From NCBI GenBank assembly GCA_965222505.1, contig OZ244956.1:5022001-5086000 (forward strand): DNA of 64,000 nucleotides, read 5' to 3'. The first letter of the stretch is position 1; every line of letters starts with the position of its first letter. The stretch is from G965222505 sp965222505. GTDB lineage: Bacteria > Bacteroidota > Rhodothermia > Rhodothermales > DATKEJ01. The notes under the pieces were generated by a model, which did no database searches, was not told the DNA's origin, and saw only the letters and a program-made list of their open reading frames with translations. The translations under genes and the position numbers were made by a program. This document shows positions 52,434 to 61,044 of this stretch, one piece after another.

Positions 52434-54755
52434 ATGTATCGATACACTGTTCTGATATTCCTCTGCCTGGGTGCATTGCCCGTTTCTGTCTTGAAGGCTC
52501 AAGTCCCGACGCAAACTGTCAAGGGCACCATTGTAGATCAGGTTTCGCAGATGCCGCTCATGGGGGCCACCATCTTGCTTCTGGATTCAGATCCGCTCCT
52601 GGGCACCACCGCCGATAGCAATGGTCGGTTTCGGTTGGAGGGGGTGCCGGTCGGACGCCGCTCCCTTCAGATCACTTTCCTTGGGTATGAGCCTTATATC
52701 ATGCGTGATGTACTGGTGCAATCCGGCAAGGAAACGGTTGTACAAATCGCACTGGTGGAATCCATTATGGAACTGGGCGAAGTGGACGTCACCCCCCGGA
52801 CCAACAAAGCCGAGGCGCTGCATCCCATGGCAATCCTAAGCGCCCGGCAACTCAGCGTAGAGGAAGCCTCCCGGTATGCCGGGGGTTTTGACGATCCGGC
52901 CCGGTTGGCTTCATCCTTTGCCGGGGTCGCGAGTGAACTCACCAGCAACGGTATCGCCATTCGGGGGAACGCCCCAACCGGACTCCTGTGGCGTTTCGAG
53001 GGGGTAGAAATCGCAAGCCCAAGTCACTTCACGGACCTGCAAACCCTCGGGGGTGGGGGCATATCCGCCCTGAGCAGCCACATGCTGGCCGACTCCGACT
53101 TCTTCACCGGTGCGTTCCCGGCTGAGTACGGCAATGCCCTTTCCGGGGTCTTCGACGTCAAACTCCGCACCGGCAACCCCGATCAACGGGAGTACACGTT
53201 ACAGGCCGGGGCTATTGGGCTGGATGCAGCCGCAGAAGGGCCCATCGGACTGACCAACGGAGATGCGTACCTGTTCAATTACCGCTATGCCACCCTCAAC
53301 CTGATCGCTCACCTTTTGCCCGAAGACGCCGCCGGGACCCGGTATCAGGATCTTTCCTTCAAGACCTCTTTCCCCACACAGAAGGCCGGGACGTTTAGTC
53401 TGTGGGGGCTAGGGTCAACGGATACCTCCGGTCAGCAGGAAGAAACCGATGCAGCCCAACGGGTTTATGATCAGGATCGAGAGTCGGCAGAGAGCAAAAC
53501 CCGGATGGGAGCCGTGGGGCTTCGCCATCAGATGGTCCTGGGGGCGAAGACCTTCTGGACCTCCATGGTTGCGGCTTCAGGCAATGGGGTTACCTGGGCG
53601 GTAGACCGGCTTAATGATGATGAAGTATTACGGCCCCAATCATTCATTCGTCACAACAACTGGACCTATACGATCTCTACCCATCTCGACCATAAGTTTA
53701 ACGCCCGGTATTCCCACACGGCGGGTATTACCCTCAATCGGAGGGTTTATGATTTGGACCTACAGGAAGCCCAGGGAGGGATGCCGATTGCTCCAGTGGC
53801 TGTGGCCAAGGGGAGCAGTATGCATCTCCAGGTCTATACGCAAACCCAGTTCCGGCTGTCTCCGACCTGGACCATGAATGGGGGTGTACATGGGCAGTGC
53901 TTCGCCCTGAGCGGAGAGACGGTTATAGAGCCTCGCATTGGGGTACAGTGGACGGTTCGACCGAATCAAACCTTGGGGGTCGCTTATGGCAAGCACAGCC
54001 AACTGGCTCGGCTGGCCGTGTATTTTGCAGAAGGAGGGGTCAACAAAGACCTCCGGTTTACCAAGGCCCATCATCTCGTGTTCAGCTATGACCGACAACT
54101 GGGGCCACAGGCGCGGCTAAAGATTGAACCCTTTTATCAAAGACTTTACGATGTGCCTGTAGCTGCCGGGTCTTCATTTTCCCTGCTCAACCTATCGGAT
54201 GACTGGTTTATTGATGAGACCCTGAACAATGAAGGGACAGGCTCAAACCTCGGTGTTGATCTAACCCTGGAACGGTTTCTGGACAGGGGATATTACGCCA
54301 TGCTGACGGCCTCCCTGTTTAATGCTAAATACACAGGGGGAGACGGGGTGGAACGAGACAGCCGGTACAACAAACGGTTTGTGGTGAACCTGCTGGGCGG
54401 TAAGGAATGGGCGCTGGGGAACCGAAACCTGTTCAGTATCAATGGGCGGGTTCATGTGCAGGGAGGCGACCGAATCAGTCCGGTAGACCATGCTGCTTCA
54501 CTACAGGCCCGTGATGTGGTGTTTGATGAAACACAGGCTTTCACGATGCAGAAACCCGGCACTGTCTATGCCCACCTCACGCTCAACTATCGGAGGAACC
54601 GAGATCGGCATACCAGTACCTGGAGTTTACAAGTCCTTAACCTGTTGGCTACCAAGACCGTTTACGGATATGGGTACAATTACCTAGATGGTACCATCGA
54701 CCGAATTGAGGAAATCCTCGTAATTCCCAACTTGAGTTATAAAATCGAATGGTAG
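52434..54755 (+). CDS. TonB-dependent receptor with carboxypeptidase-like N-terminal domain
   Basis: ATG 52434 gives a signal peptide (MYRYTVLIFLCLGALPVSVLKAQ) and 773 residues. A CarboxypepD-reg-like domain (TVKGTIVDQVSQMPLMGATILLL to VEVDV) follows, then the plug (GIAIRGNAPTGLLWRFEGVEI) and the barrel. It is not obviously paired with a SusD gene, so it may import something other than a polysaccharide. It is convergent with the copper receptor, 43 bases apart. Confidence 0.92.
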   Translation: MYRYTVLIFLCLGALPVSVLKAQVPTQTVKGTIVDQVSQMPLMGATILLLDSDPLLGTTADSNGRFRLEGVPVGRRSLQITFLGYEPYIMRDVLVQSGKETVVQIALVESIMELGEVDVTPRTNKAEALHPMAILSARQLSVEEASRYAGGFDDPARLASSFAGVASELTSNGIAIRGNAPTGLLWRFEGVEIASPSHFTDLQTLGGGGISALSSHMLADSDFFTGAFPAEYGNALSGVFDVKLRTGNPDQREYTLQAGAIGLDAAAEGPIGLTNGDAYLFNYRYATLNLIAHLLPEDAAGTRYQDLSFKTSFPTQKAGTFSLWGLGSTDTSGQQEETDAAQRVYDQDRESAESKTRMGAVGLRHQMVLGAKTFWTSMVAASGNGVTWAVDRLNDDEVLRPQSFIRHNNWTYTISTHLDHKFNARYSHTAGITLNRRVYDLDLQEAQGGMPIAPVAVAKGSSMHLQVYTQTQFRLSPTWTMNGGVHGQCFALSGETVIEPRIGVQWTVRPNQTLGVAYGKHSQLARLAVYFAEGGVNKDLRFTKAHHLVFSYDRQLGPQARLKIEPFYQRLYDVPVAAGSSFSLLNLSDDWFIDETLNNEGTGSNLGVDLTLERFLDRGYYAMLTASLFNAKYTGGDGVERDSRYNKRFVVNLLGGKEWALGNRNLFSINGRVHVQGGDRISPVDHAASLQARDVVFDETQAFTMQKPGTVYAHLTLNYRRNRDRHTSTWSLQVLNLLATKTVYGYGYNYLDGTIDRIEEILVIPNLSYKIEW

Positions 54756-54798
54756 AAGTTCGCATGGGGTACATACATGGTTTGCTTCTTGGTAGGGA

Positions 54799-57150
54799 TC
54801 AAAAGTTGAACACCAGGTTGATGTAGGCATTGCGACCCCGCGCGGGCAGGTTGCCAATGCTGAGGTGTTCGTTGTAAAACGTATCGAAAATATTCTCCAG
54901 GCCAACTTTCAGATCAGCGTAGGAGGTCAGGTGGTAGCCGGTTCGCAGGTTCAGGATGTTGTAACCGTCGGTGCGGTCTTCGACGGCAGATTGTTCGGCA
55001 GCGCGGTTCTGGGCATTGGCCCAGCGGCTTTCGAGTTCAGCCCAGTATTTGGAATGGCCGTAGCGTAGCGTCAACACCCCACGCAATGGGGGGATCATGG
55101 GCAGCGGCTCGTCCAGGGTGCGGTTGTGGCCGTAGGTGTAGGACAACGTTGAGGTCACTTCCAGCCCGCCTCTGATGTGCCACAACGCGCTCACTTCACC
55201 GCCGGTGAGGAAGGCGGAAAGGGCGTTGGTGTACACCCGGAACCGGTAGGTCGAGGCTCGGCCCCCGAGGGCTTCGCCAATACCGGCATCATTGGTGCCA
55301 TAGATATAGTTTCGGATTTCATTGAAATAGGCCGTAGCCTGTACAGCCAGGTGCCGTCCCGTATACTCCAGCCCCAACTCGGCCTGGTGGCTGCGTTCCG
55401 GCTTTAGGTTTGGGTTGCCGGTGTAGAAGTAGCCGTCGACGTAATTGTAGACGTAGTTGCCGAAGTTTTCGACGTTGCTCGGCAAGCGGGCCACGCTGGC
55501 CAGCCCGATCCGTAGCAGGGTCGTTTGTTGCATCCGGTACGTCAGGGTGGTGCTGCTGCTCAACAGGGTGTAGTCTTTGCGCAAATCTTCGAGGCCCCAT
55601 CGTCCTCTGAATACCGAGGCGGCATCCTCATGCAGAATGTCACGGGTCGACCAATCCAGCCGGGTGTTGGTACGGATGTTGAGTTTGTGCCCCAGGGGCC
55701 GGCTGAAATCCAGGGTGGCAGCCGTGTTCAGGGCGGTCACATCGCCGAGGTTAAGCAGGTACATATCCGGGATGCCCTCGAACAGGCTGAACATCCACAT
55801 GTCCCCAAATTGTTTGACGCGGTGGGCATCGAGCGTCAGGCCCAGGCGGTTTTGGCCGAAGCTGGTATGGATGCGGCTGAGTCCGCCCCAGGTGTCGGTG
55901 TAGCCGTACATCGGCATGTACATCCCCCGCATGACGGGCCGCTGCATCACGTCCCGAAACCGGTCGTCCATCCAGTGGTCGACGTGGTTGTAGTAGGCCC
56001 GGCCCTCAACTTTTTCCATAAAACCGGGGGTCTCGGGCACCCAGGTATGGGCCAAACTGCCGAGGCGGGCCTGGGCCAGGGTGGCATCCATGAGTAGGAC
56101 CGGGTAGCCCACAAACCAGGCATCATCCCCCAGGAAGGTAGCCGTCGTGGTATGCGATATACCAAACCGCCGGGCGAGGCTGAATTTGTAGTTGCGCTTC
56201 TCAAACCCGGAGTGAGGCAGGGCATTTTGTCCACCGGGTGAAAAATCGTCGGCTTGCTTGTACGAGAAGCTGGCCCGCACGCTGAAGTCGCCGAACGTCG
56301 CACCCCCGTCCATATGGACGCGCCGGAGATTGGCGACGGATTCATATCCGGTTTCAGCGGAGAAATCGTAGGGGCTGTTAAAGTCCGGTTTCTCCGTAAT
56401 CAGGTTGACCGTACCGCCGATTTGCGAAGCCTGGGTGAGGTCGAATCCGCCTTTGGTGACTTCCAGCCGTTCCAAGTTTTCGACTTCAATGTAGGAGGAG
56501 GCCGGGTCCATGCGGTCTACGCAAGCCCCATAGATTTTCATGCCGTCAATCACAAGGCCGACCTGTCCGGCATTCAGGCCCCGGATGGTAGGTTCCCAGG
56601 CAAAATTGGCCCGTTGGATCAGGTCAACCCCTGCGATGCGCTGTACGAGGTCTTCCGTAGCATTCAGTTTCTGTTGGGGACCGGAGAGATCCGGTGTGAG
56701 GGAACCCTGTGCCTCGACCATTACCCCGTCCATCGAGATAATTCTTGGCTCCAGGTGGATGATCAACGGACTTGCTGTGGATTGATCCACCATAAAGGCA
56801 TGGGCCGTGTACCCTACGGCAGAGACATACACGTTGTGCATACCAGGTTCAAGGGTAAGCCGGAACCAACCATCCAGATCGGCTGCCGTGCCGTGGGTGG
56901 TTTGTTCAATGAGGACCGTTGCACCGGGGACTGCCGCGCCGGATACCACATCCAGGATCTGCCCTTCGATGTGATATTGGGCCAACGTGGGCTGGTATCC
57001 CATGAAGAGCAGCATCAAGGAAAGTAACAGCACGTGAAGGTCTTTCCCGATGCATGAGCCCAAAATGGGTTCGCCACACGCCGTATTCACGGTGTTCGCG
57101 ATGACACGAATAAAAGTTGAGTGATCCGCGTGTCTATTTAAAATATCCAT
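54799..57150 (-). CDS. OprC/NosA-like copper TonB-dependent receptor
   Basis: ATG 57150 is one base after the stop of the preceding lipoprotein gene, giving 783 residues: a signal region, a CarboxypepD-reg-like domain, then plug and barrel. The plug has GACVDRMDP (C210-M214, the CxxxM motif) and the barrel has NHVDHWMDD (H392-M394, HxM), the pair that binds copper in OprC. A Met-rich loop (MRGMYMPMYG, about 407-416) supports metal transport. It is the last gene of the copper operon. Confidence 0.9.
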   Translation of the reverse strand: MDILNRHADHSTFIRVIANTVNTACGEPILGSCIGKDLHVLLLSLMLLFMGYQPTLAQYHIEGQILDVVSGAAVPGATVLIEQTTHGTAADLDGWFRLTLEPGMHNVYVSAVGYTAHAFMVDQSTASPLIIHLEPRIISMDGVMVEAQGSLTPDLSGPQQKLNATEDLVQRIAGVDLIQRANFAWEPTIRGLNAGQVGLVIDGMKIYGACVDRMDPASSYIEVENLERLEVTKGGFDLTQASQIGGTVNLITEKPDFNSPYDFSAETGYESVANLRRVHMDGGATFGDFSVRASFSYKQADDFSPGGQNALPHSGFEKRNYKFSLARRFGISHTTTATFLGDDAWFVGYPVLLMDATLAQARLGSLAHTWVPETPGFMEKVEGRAYYNHVDHWMDDRFRDVMQRPVMRGMYMPMYGYTDTWGGLSRIHTSFGQNRLGLTLDAHRVKQFGDMWMFSLFEGIPDMYLLNLGDVTALNTAATLDFSRPLGHKLNIRTNTRLDWSTRDILHEDAASVFRGRWGLEDLRKDYTLLSSSTTLTYRMQQTTLLRIGLASVARLPSNVENFGNYVYNYVDGYFYTGNPNLKPERSHQAELGLEYTGRHLAVQATAYFNEIRNYIYGTNDAGIGEALGGRASTYRFRVYTNALSAFLTGGEVSALWHIRGGLEVTSTLSYTYGHNRTLDEPLPMIPPLRGVLTLRYGHSKYWAELESRWANAQNRAAEQSAVEDRTDGYNILNLRTGYHLTSYADLKVGLENIFDTFYNEHLSIGNLPARGRNAYINLVFNF

Positions 57151-57151
57151 T

Positions 57152-58003
57152 TTAGTACACGGTATAGCCTTCAAAGAGGACAGTGTCAATGGGGTGGCCG
57201 GGGCGGTTGATGTAGACGGTCATGTCCCAACCGCCGGACATCACAAAATTGACCGTGCCGGTGTATCGCCCGTCTCCGGTGTGGACTGGTGGTTCATAGG
57301 GGGTGCTGTGGCCGTCGCCGCCGCCCATGTCCATGTAGGGGTAGAGGTCCACCACGGCATTTGGGACAGACGTGAGGGTATTGGCCTCCTGACGATGCAG
57401 TGCCACCTCAAAGGGGTTTTCGCCGGTTACGGGTCGACCGGGAGAGACCCAGGAGACGAAATACTGTGCTCCATCCGCCTCAAACCTCTGCATCCACAAG
57501 GACTCCTTAACGACGGGGGTAAATGTGGCTTCGGCTTGTTTGCCGTTGGCGGTTTCGAGGTTTACACCTATCGTCCAGGTGCCGGTATCCGGGGTGTCAG
57601 AAAGAAAAAACGCGCTCCCTTCGAACAGGCCTTCAGCATTGGCCGTGGTTGAGGCCGGATTTTCGACGGGTACCTGTATGGTTTGGTCTGCCAGTTCGCA
57701 GATCCCGGAAATCGAAAGCTGTGCTTCGGTAACCTGTGTGCCACCTTCAGCGATGCTGAAGAATAGTCGGTTGTAGCCGGTGTGTGCGCCTTTTTCGATA
57801 TAGAGTTTCAGGTCCAGTCCGTTCACCGACTGCTCGCCGATCAGGACATTGCCTACCTCTTCAGGAGGATCATAAGGTGGCTGAAGGCTCTTGAAATCGT
57901 AGCTGGTAACATCGTCCGGCACGCACCCGGCCAGCCAGAAGAGGCCGAGGATCATGAGGCCGGAGACCAAGCCACGACGGTGTAAAGGGGGTAAGGAGAT
58001 CAT
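57152..58003 (-). CDS. YtkA-like lipoprotein of the copper operon
   Basis: The protein has 283 residues, with a lipobox (WLAGC, C27). The C-terminal part (VVDLYPYMDMGGGDGHSTP to MSGGWDMTVYI) looks like YtkA/FixH domains, with Met, Asp and His residues that could bind copper. It starts 2 bases after the MbnH stop and ends one base before the receptor start, so the four genes are tightly joined. The function as a copper carrier is inferred from these features. Confidence 0.82.
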   Translation of the reverse strand: MISLPPLHRRGLVSGLMILGLFWLAGCVPDDVTSYDFKSLQPPYDPPEEVGNVLIGEQSVNGLDLKLYIEKGAHTGYNRLFFSIAEGGTQVTEAQLSISGICELADQTIQVPVENPASTTANAEGLFEGSAFFLSDTPDTGTWTIGVNLETANGKQAEATFTPVVKESLWMQRFEADGAQYFVSWVSPGRPVTGENPFEVALHRQEANTLTSVPNAVVDLYPYMDMGGGDGHSTPYEPPVHTGDGRYTGTVNFVMSGGWDMTVYINRPGHPIDTVLFEGYTVY

Positions 58004-58005
58004 AG

Positions 58006-59013
58006 TCAGGGGCCGGTTAAGGCTTCTTCGGACAAGGCATGCAAGAACGCCACAAGGTCGGATTGCTCGCCTGTGCTTAAATCCAAGGGACGGATACGGG
58101 TATCCTGATTGCGTACTTCGGCACCACCGGCATCATAGTGGCTGACCACTTCGGCAAGCGTGGCAAAACGGCCATCGTGCATATAGGGAGCGGTAAGGGC
58201 CACATTGCGCAGAGAAGGAATCTTGAACTTCCCGAAATCCTCGGTCCGAAACGTAATACGTGCCCGGCCTGAGTCGGACGGGGCCATCTGTAATCCGTTG
58301 TTCACGTAGGCTTGTTGGGCCGGGCCTAGGGCATTGGAGAACAGAAATCCACCATGGCACCCGTTGCATCCGGCTTTCCCGAAAAAGAGGGCTGCTCCGC
58401 GTTGTTCCTGGGCCGTAAGGGCGGAAGCATCACCCTGTGCAAACCGGTCGTACCGTGATCCCGTACTGACCAACGTACGCTCGAAAGCGGCGATGGCTCG
58501 GGTTATGGCTTGCACGTCCGGGGCTTGTCCAAAGGCTTCTTCAAAGAGGTTCGGGTACAGGGGGTGGGTATTCAGCCGGGAGACAACCTCATCCAGGGCC
58601 AGGTCCATTTCATTCTTATCGGCCAGCGGAGCCAGGACCTGGGCTTCCAGGGTGGGGGAGCCACCGTCCCACAGGAGGAGGCGTTGGTAGGCCACGTTCA
58701 GCAAGGACGGGGCATTCCGAATACCGCGCCGCCCATCCACGCCAGGGCTTACCGTTTGGTTGTGGGCAAACGCCTGTTCAGGCAGATGACAACTTCCACA
58801 GGATACGGTCTGGTCACGCGATAACAGGGGATCGAAAAACAGCCGTTTGCCCAACGCGACCTTGGCAATGGTCAGCGGGTTGTAGTCCGGGATCGGCACG
58901 GGAGCGAAGCCCTGCGGTACAGCAATGTCCTGTACCGCAGGGGCTTCCTCGGATTCCATCAGGCCGTCACAGCCTGCAAGCAGCAAGATCCCTATAAACA
59001 GGAATGCACACAT
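58006..59013 (-). CDS. mbnH: MbnH-family di-haem enzyme (lipoprotein)
   Basis: This is a 335-residue di-haem protein of the cytochrome c peroxidase/MauG group, with a lipobox (LLLAGC, C15) and two CxxCH haem sites (CGSCH 72-76, CNGCH 216-220). PYMHDGRF near 277 is typical of the second haem domain. MbnH oxidises a Trp of MbnP to kynurenine to build a copper site; here mbnP lies immediately upstream (12 bases). The role is inferred from family and position. Confidence 0.9.
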   Translation of the reverse strand: MCAFLFIGILLLAGCDGLMESEEAPAVQDIAVPQGFAPVPIPDYNPLTIAKVALGKRLFFDPLLSRDQTVSCGSCHLPEQAFAHNQTVSPGVDGRRGIRNAPSLLNVAYQRLLLWDGGSPTLEAQVLAPLADKNEMDLALDEVVSRLNTHPLYPNLFEEAFGQAPDVQAITRAIAAFERTLVSTGSRYDRFAQGDASALTAQEQRGAALFFGKAGCNGCHGGFLFSNALGPAQQAYVNNGLQMAPSDSGRARITFRTEDFGKFKIPSLRNVALTAPYMHDGRFATLAEVVSHYDAGGAEVRNQDTRIRPLDLSTGEQSDLVAFLHALSEEALTGP

Positions 59014-59025
59014 TGGGGTAGCCGC

Positions 59026-59865
59026 CTAGTTATGCCTGTGGACCCCGTGGAACATGAAGGCGCTCGAAATATCTGCGCCTACCTTGTTTGCCACCGGCAG
59101 GTTGTTGGCTGTGTGGCAGTCCCGTTGTTCAGGATCGGTGTAATCGACATCCTCGATGAACTTGGCATAATCGACCATCAGGTGCAGATCGTGCATGTTG
59201 CCGCCCTGCAAGCTGAAGGTCGTGGAGAGTTCGACTTCCCGGAGGAAGTTAGGGGTGCCGAGGTGTACGAACCAGGTCGCGTCTTCACCGGCTTCCGGGG
59301 TACCGTCGCCGTCAAGGTCCAGTTGACCGTCCATGCGCAGGTAGATGTACCCGGCATTCCACGACCAATGGTTGCCTTTGTCGGTTTGGATGGCAAGGGG
59401 ATGCCCGGCGGGTGCCTGGGTGGGGTCCACGCGGTTGGTCAGGCCGTCGATGCCCACTTTGTAGCGGATGCCGGTGTACGTGCCAGCCGGGACTTCGCCC
59501 AGGTCATAGCGGCGCTGGCCGGTATCATGTTTGAACAGGATGATCTGTTCGTCTACGGTGTGGGTGACGTTGTTGTCATCGGTATCTTTGGCCGGGAGCG
59601 TGACGGCCTCGGTTTTGACGCGGACTTCGTCGCCGTTTTCGGCAAGCAGGGTGATTTCCGAGACATAGAACCGGGCTGATGTGAACGTCATTGCCTGGCC
59701 GTTGAGGGTATAAATGGTGCTGGGATCGTCAGACAGTGCCTGGCCGGAAATGACCGGCTCAATGTCGAGGTTCAGCATGACGGTTTCATCCTCGGGGTCG
59801 GAAGCGTCACAGGCCGCGAGGAAGAGGAGAACAATGAGGGCGAAGGAGCGGAAAAATAGAGTCAT
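59026..59865 (-). CDS. mbnP: MbnP-family copper-binding lipoprotein
   Basis: This is a 279-residue lipoprotein (lipobox LAAC, C19). The family signature WSWNAGYIYLRMDGQ (W167, W169) contains the Trp that is turned into kynurenine in MbnP/CorA. The C-terminal part has GNMHDLHLMVDYAKF and a His-rich end FMFHGVHRHN, likely copper ligands. It precedes its modifying enzyme MbnH by 12 bases. A heptamer repeat begins at its start codon. Confidence 0.9.
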   Translation of the reverse strand: MTLFFRSFALIVLLFLAACDASDPEDETVMLNLDIEPVISGQALSDDPSTIYTLNGQAMTFTSARFYVSEITLLAENGDEVRVKTEAVTLPAKDTDDNNVTHTVDEQIILFKHDTGQRRYDLGEVPAGTYTGIRYKVGIDGLTNRVDPTQAPAGHPLAIQTDKGNHWSWNAGYIYLRMDGQLDLDGDGTPEAGEDATWFVHLGTPNFLREVELSTTFSLQGGNMHDLHLMVDYAKFIEDVDYTDPEQRDCHTANNLPVANKVGADISSAFMFHGVHRHN

Positions 59866-59931
59866 TGGTAATTGGTAATGATTTGGGACGCATGCTGAAC
59901 AAGCAAATCACCATTCACATATCACAAATGG
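59863..59931. repeat. heptamer inverted repeat (unit GATTGGT-like), at the mbnP start
   Basis: The left arm begins at the mbnP start codon (CATTGGT, AATTGGT, AATGATT, 59863-59883). The right arm (59903-59930) in reverse complement is CATTTGT, GATATGT, GAATGGT, GATTTGC. The arms match less well than at other sites. The rest of 59932-60015 is plain. Confidence 0.65.
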
Positions 59932-60015
59932 AAAATGCGAACAGGAGCCATTACACCCATGGGGATGTGGCTAAACGATAGGTAGCAGGAAGTGGGTGGT
60001 TCGGGAAATCGAACC

Positions 60016-60387
60016 TTAGGAGAGGGGGGGACCGCGGACGGGATGGGTCGAGGAGGTGGGTTCGATGATGAGATCTGTTTCGTAGACGGTATAGGTGTCT
60101 ACGCGGTCGTCATCGATGAGCGTTGGGTGGTCAGGTTGGAAATGGACCAGGAGCGTGGCATACAGATCGGCATAGGTACACGCTTCATGGTGCGAAGAAT
60201 CCTTCAGGGCCGCCCCGGATTCCATCTCCATATCGGGTGCATGGGTGTATTGGGGGGCGTGCGTCGCGTGTGCCGACATCGGCATATACACGCTGCTAAC
60301 GGCCATAAAGACAAAGTGAGACGCGGGGGCAAAAATGGCCCCTGAAACAAAGCAAGCCAGCAAGAGTGCTGCGCGAATGCGTCTCAT
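60016..60387 (-). CDS. small exported Met/His-rich protein at the head of the copper operon
   Basis: This is a 123-residue protein with a hydrophobic signal (about 1-28). The mature part is rich in Met and His (YMPMSAHATHAPQYTHAP, DMEMESG, SSHHEAC), suited to copper binding. I do not recognise a named family; it recalls the short DUF2946-type exported proteins. It is 150 bases upstream of mbnP on the same strand, so it is likely part of the copper system. Confidence 0.65.
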   Translation of the reverse strand: MRRIRAALLLACFVSGAIFAPASHFVFMAVSSVYMPMSAHATHAPQYTHAPDMEMESGAALKDSSHHEACTYADLYATLLVHFQPDHPTLIDDDRVDTYTVYETDLIIEPTSSTHPVRGPPLS

Positions 60388-60504
60388 CGTCAGATGTCAG
60401 AAGAGGAAATCAATACACCGAATACAAAAATATACGGCACGTACCAGGGGAATATGCATTGGGGGAAAGGAAAACACCCTATTTTCGAGGGTTGTTCATT
60501 AATC

Positions 60505-61044
60505 CTAGAAATCGGCGTACCCGGCGTCGCGGGGTTTGATGATGTGCACAGGACCGGGCCAGGAAATGCCGAAGGCCGGGTCATTCCAGCGCACGCCACG
60601 GGCGGCTTCCGGGGCAAAGAATGCGGACATTTGGTAGAAGACTTCCGTGTCGTCGGTCAGGGTCAGGAAGCCGTGGGCAAAGCCTTTGGGAATGTACAGC
60701 ATCGTGCGGTTGTCTGCGGTGAGTTCTACACCGGTGTGTTGCTTGTAGGTTTGGGCATCCGGTCTCAGGTCGATGATCACATCGTAAATGGCTCCTCGGG
60801 TGCACCGGACGAGTTTGACTTCTTCATGGGGAGCGGCTTGATAGTGCATGCCGCGCAGGGTACCGGCTTTGTGATTGTACGAGATATTACACTGGACGAG
60901 GTCGGTACTCAGGCCGTGCTCGGCGAATTCATCGTGGCACCAGGTGCGGGCAAAGAATCCGCGTTCGTCTGCAAACCGTTCGGGCTTTATAATGTACGCA
61001 CCAGAGAGGGGGGTTTCGTGGAAGTGCATGGTCTCAAAGGACAT
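60505..61044 (-). CDS. rfbC: dTDP-4-dehydrorhamnose 3,5-epimerase-like protein (RfbC family)
   Basis: RfbC-type enzymes epimerise 4-keto-6-deoxy sugars. The 179-residue cupin protein has LRGMHYQ (H67, the base) and the conserved FAHGFLTL and FYQMSAFF. RfbA, B and D are not in the window, and the neighbours are C-methyltransferases, so the product may be a branched or methylated deoxysugar. It overlaps the upstream methyltransferase by 11 bases. Confidence 0.9.
   Translation of the reverse strand: MSFETMHFHETPLSGAYIIKPERFADERGFFARTWCHDEFAEHGLSTDLVQCNISYNHKAGTLRGMHYQAAPHEEVKLVRCTRGAIYDVIIDLRPDAQTYKQHTGVELTADNRTMLYIPKGFAHGFLTLTDDTEVFYQMSAFFAPEAARGVRWNDPAFGISWPGPVHIIKPRDAGYADF

Noticed and set aside
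52316..52476. N-terminal extension of the LuxR-type frame to ATG 52476
   Set aside because: It is translated from repeat and promoter DNA, overlaps the divergent receptor, and has no similarity to a regulator domain.
59866..60504. Possible methanobactin precursor gene near mbnP
   Set aside because: I looked for a short ORF with two Cys near the C-terminus and for mbnB/mbnC; none is present.
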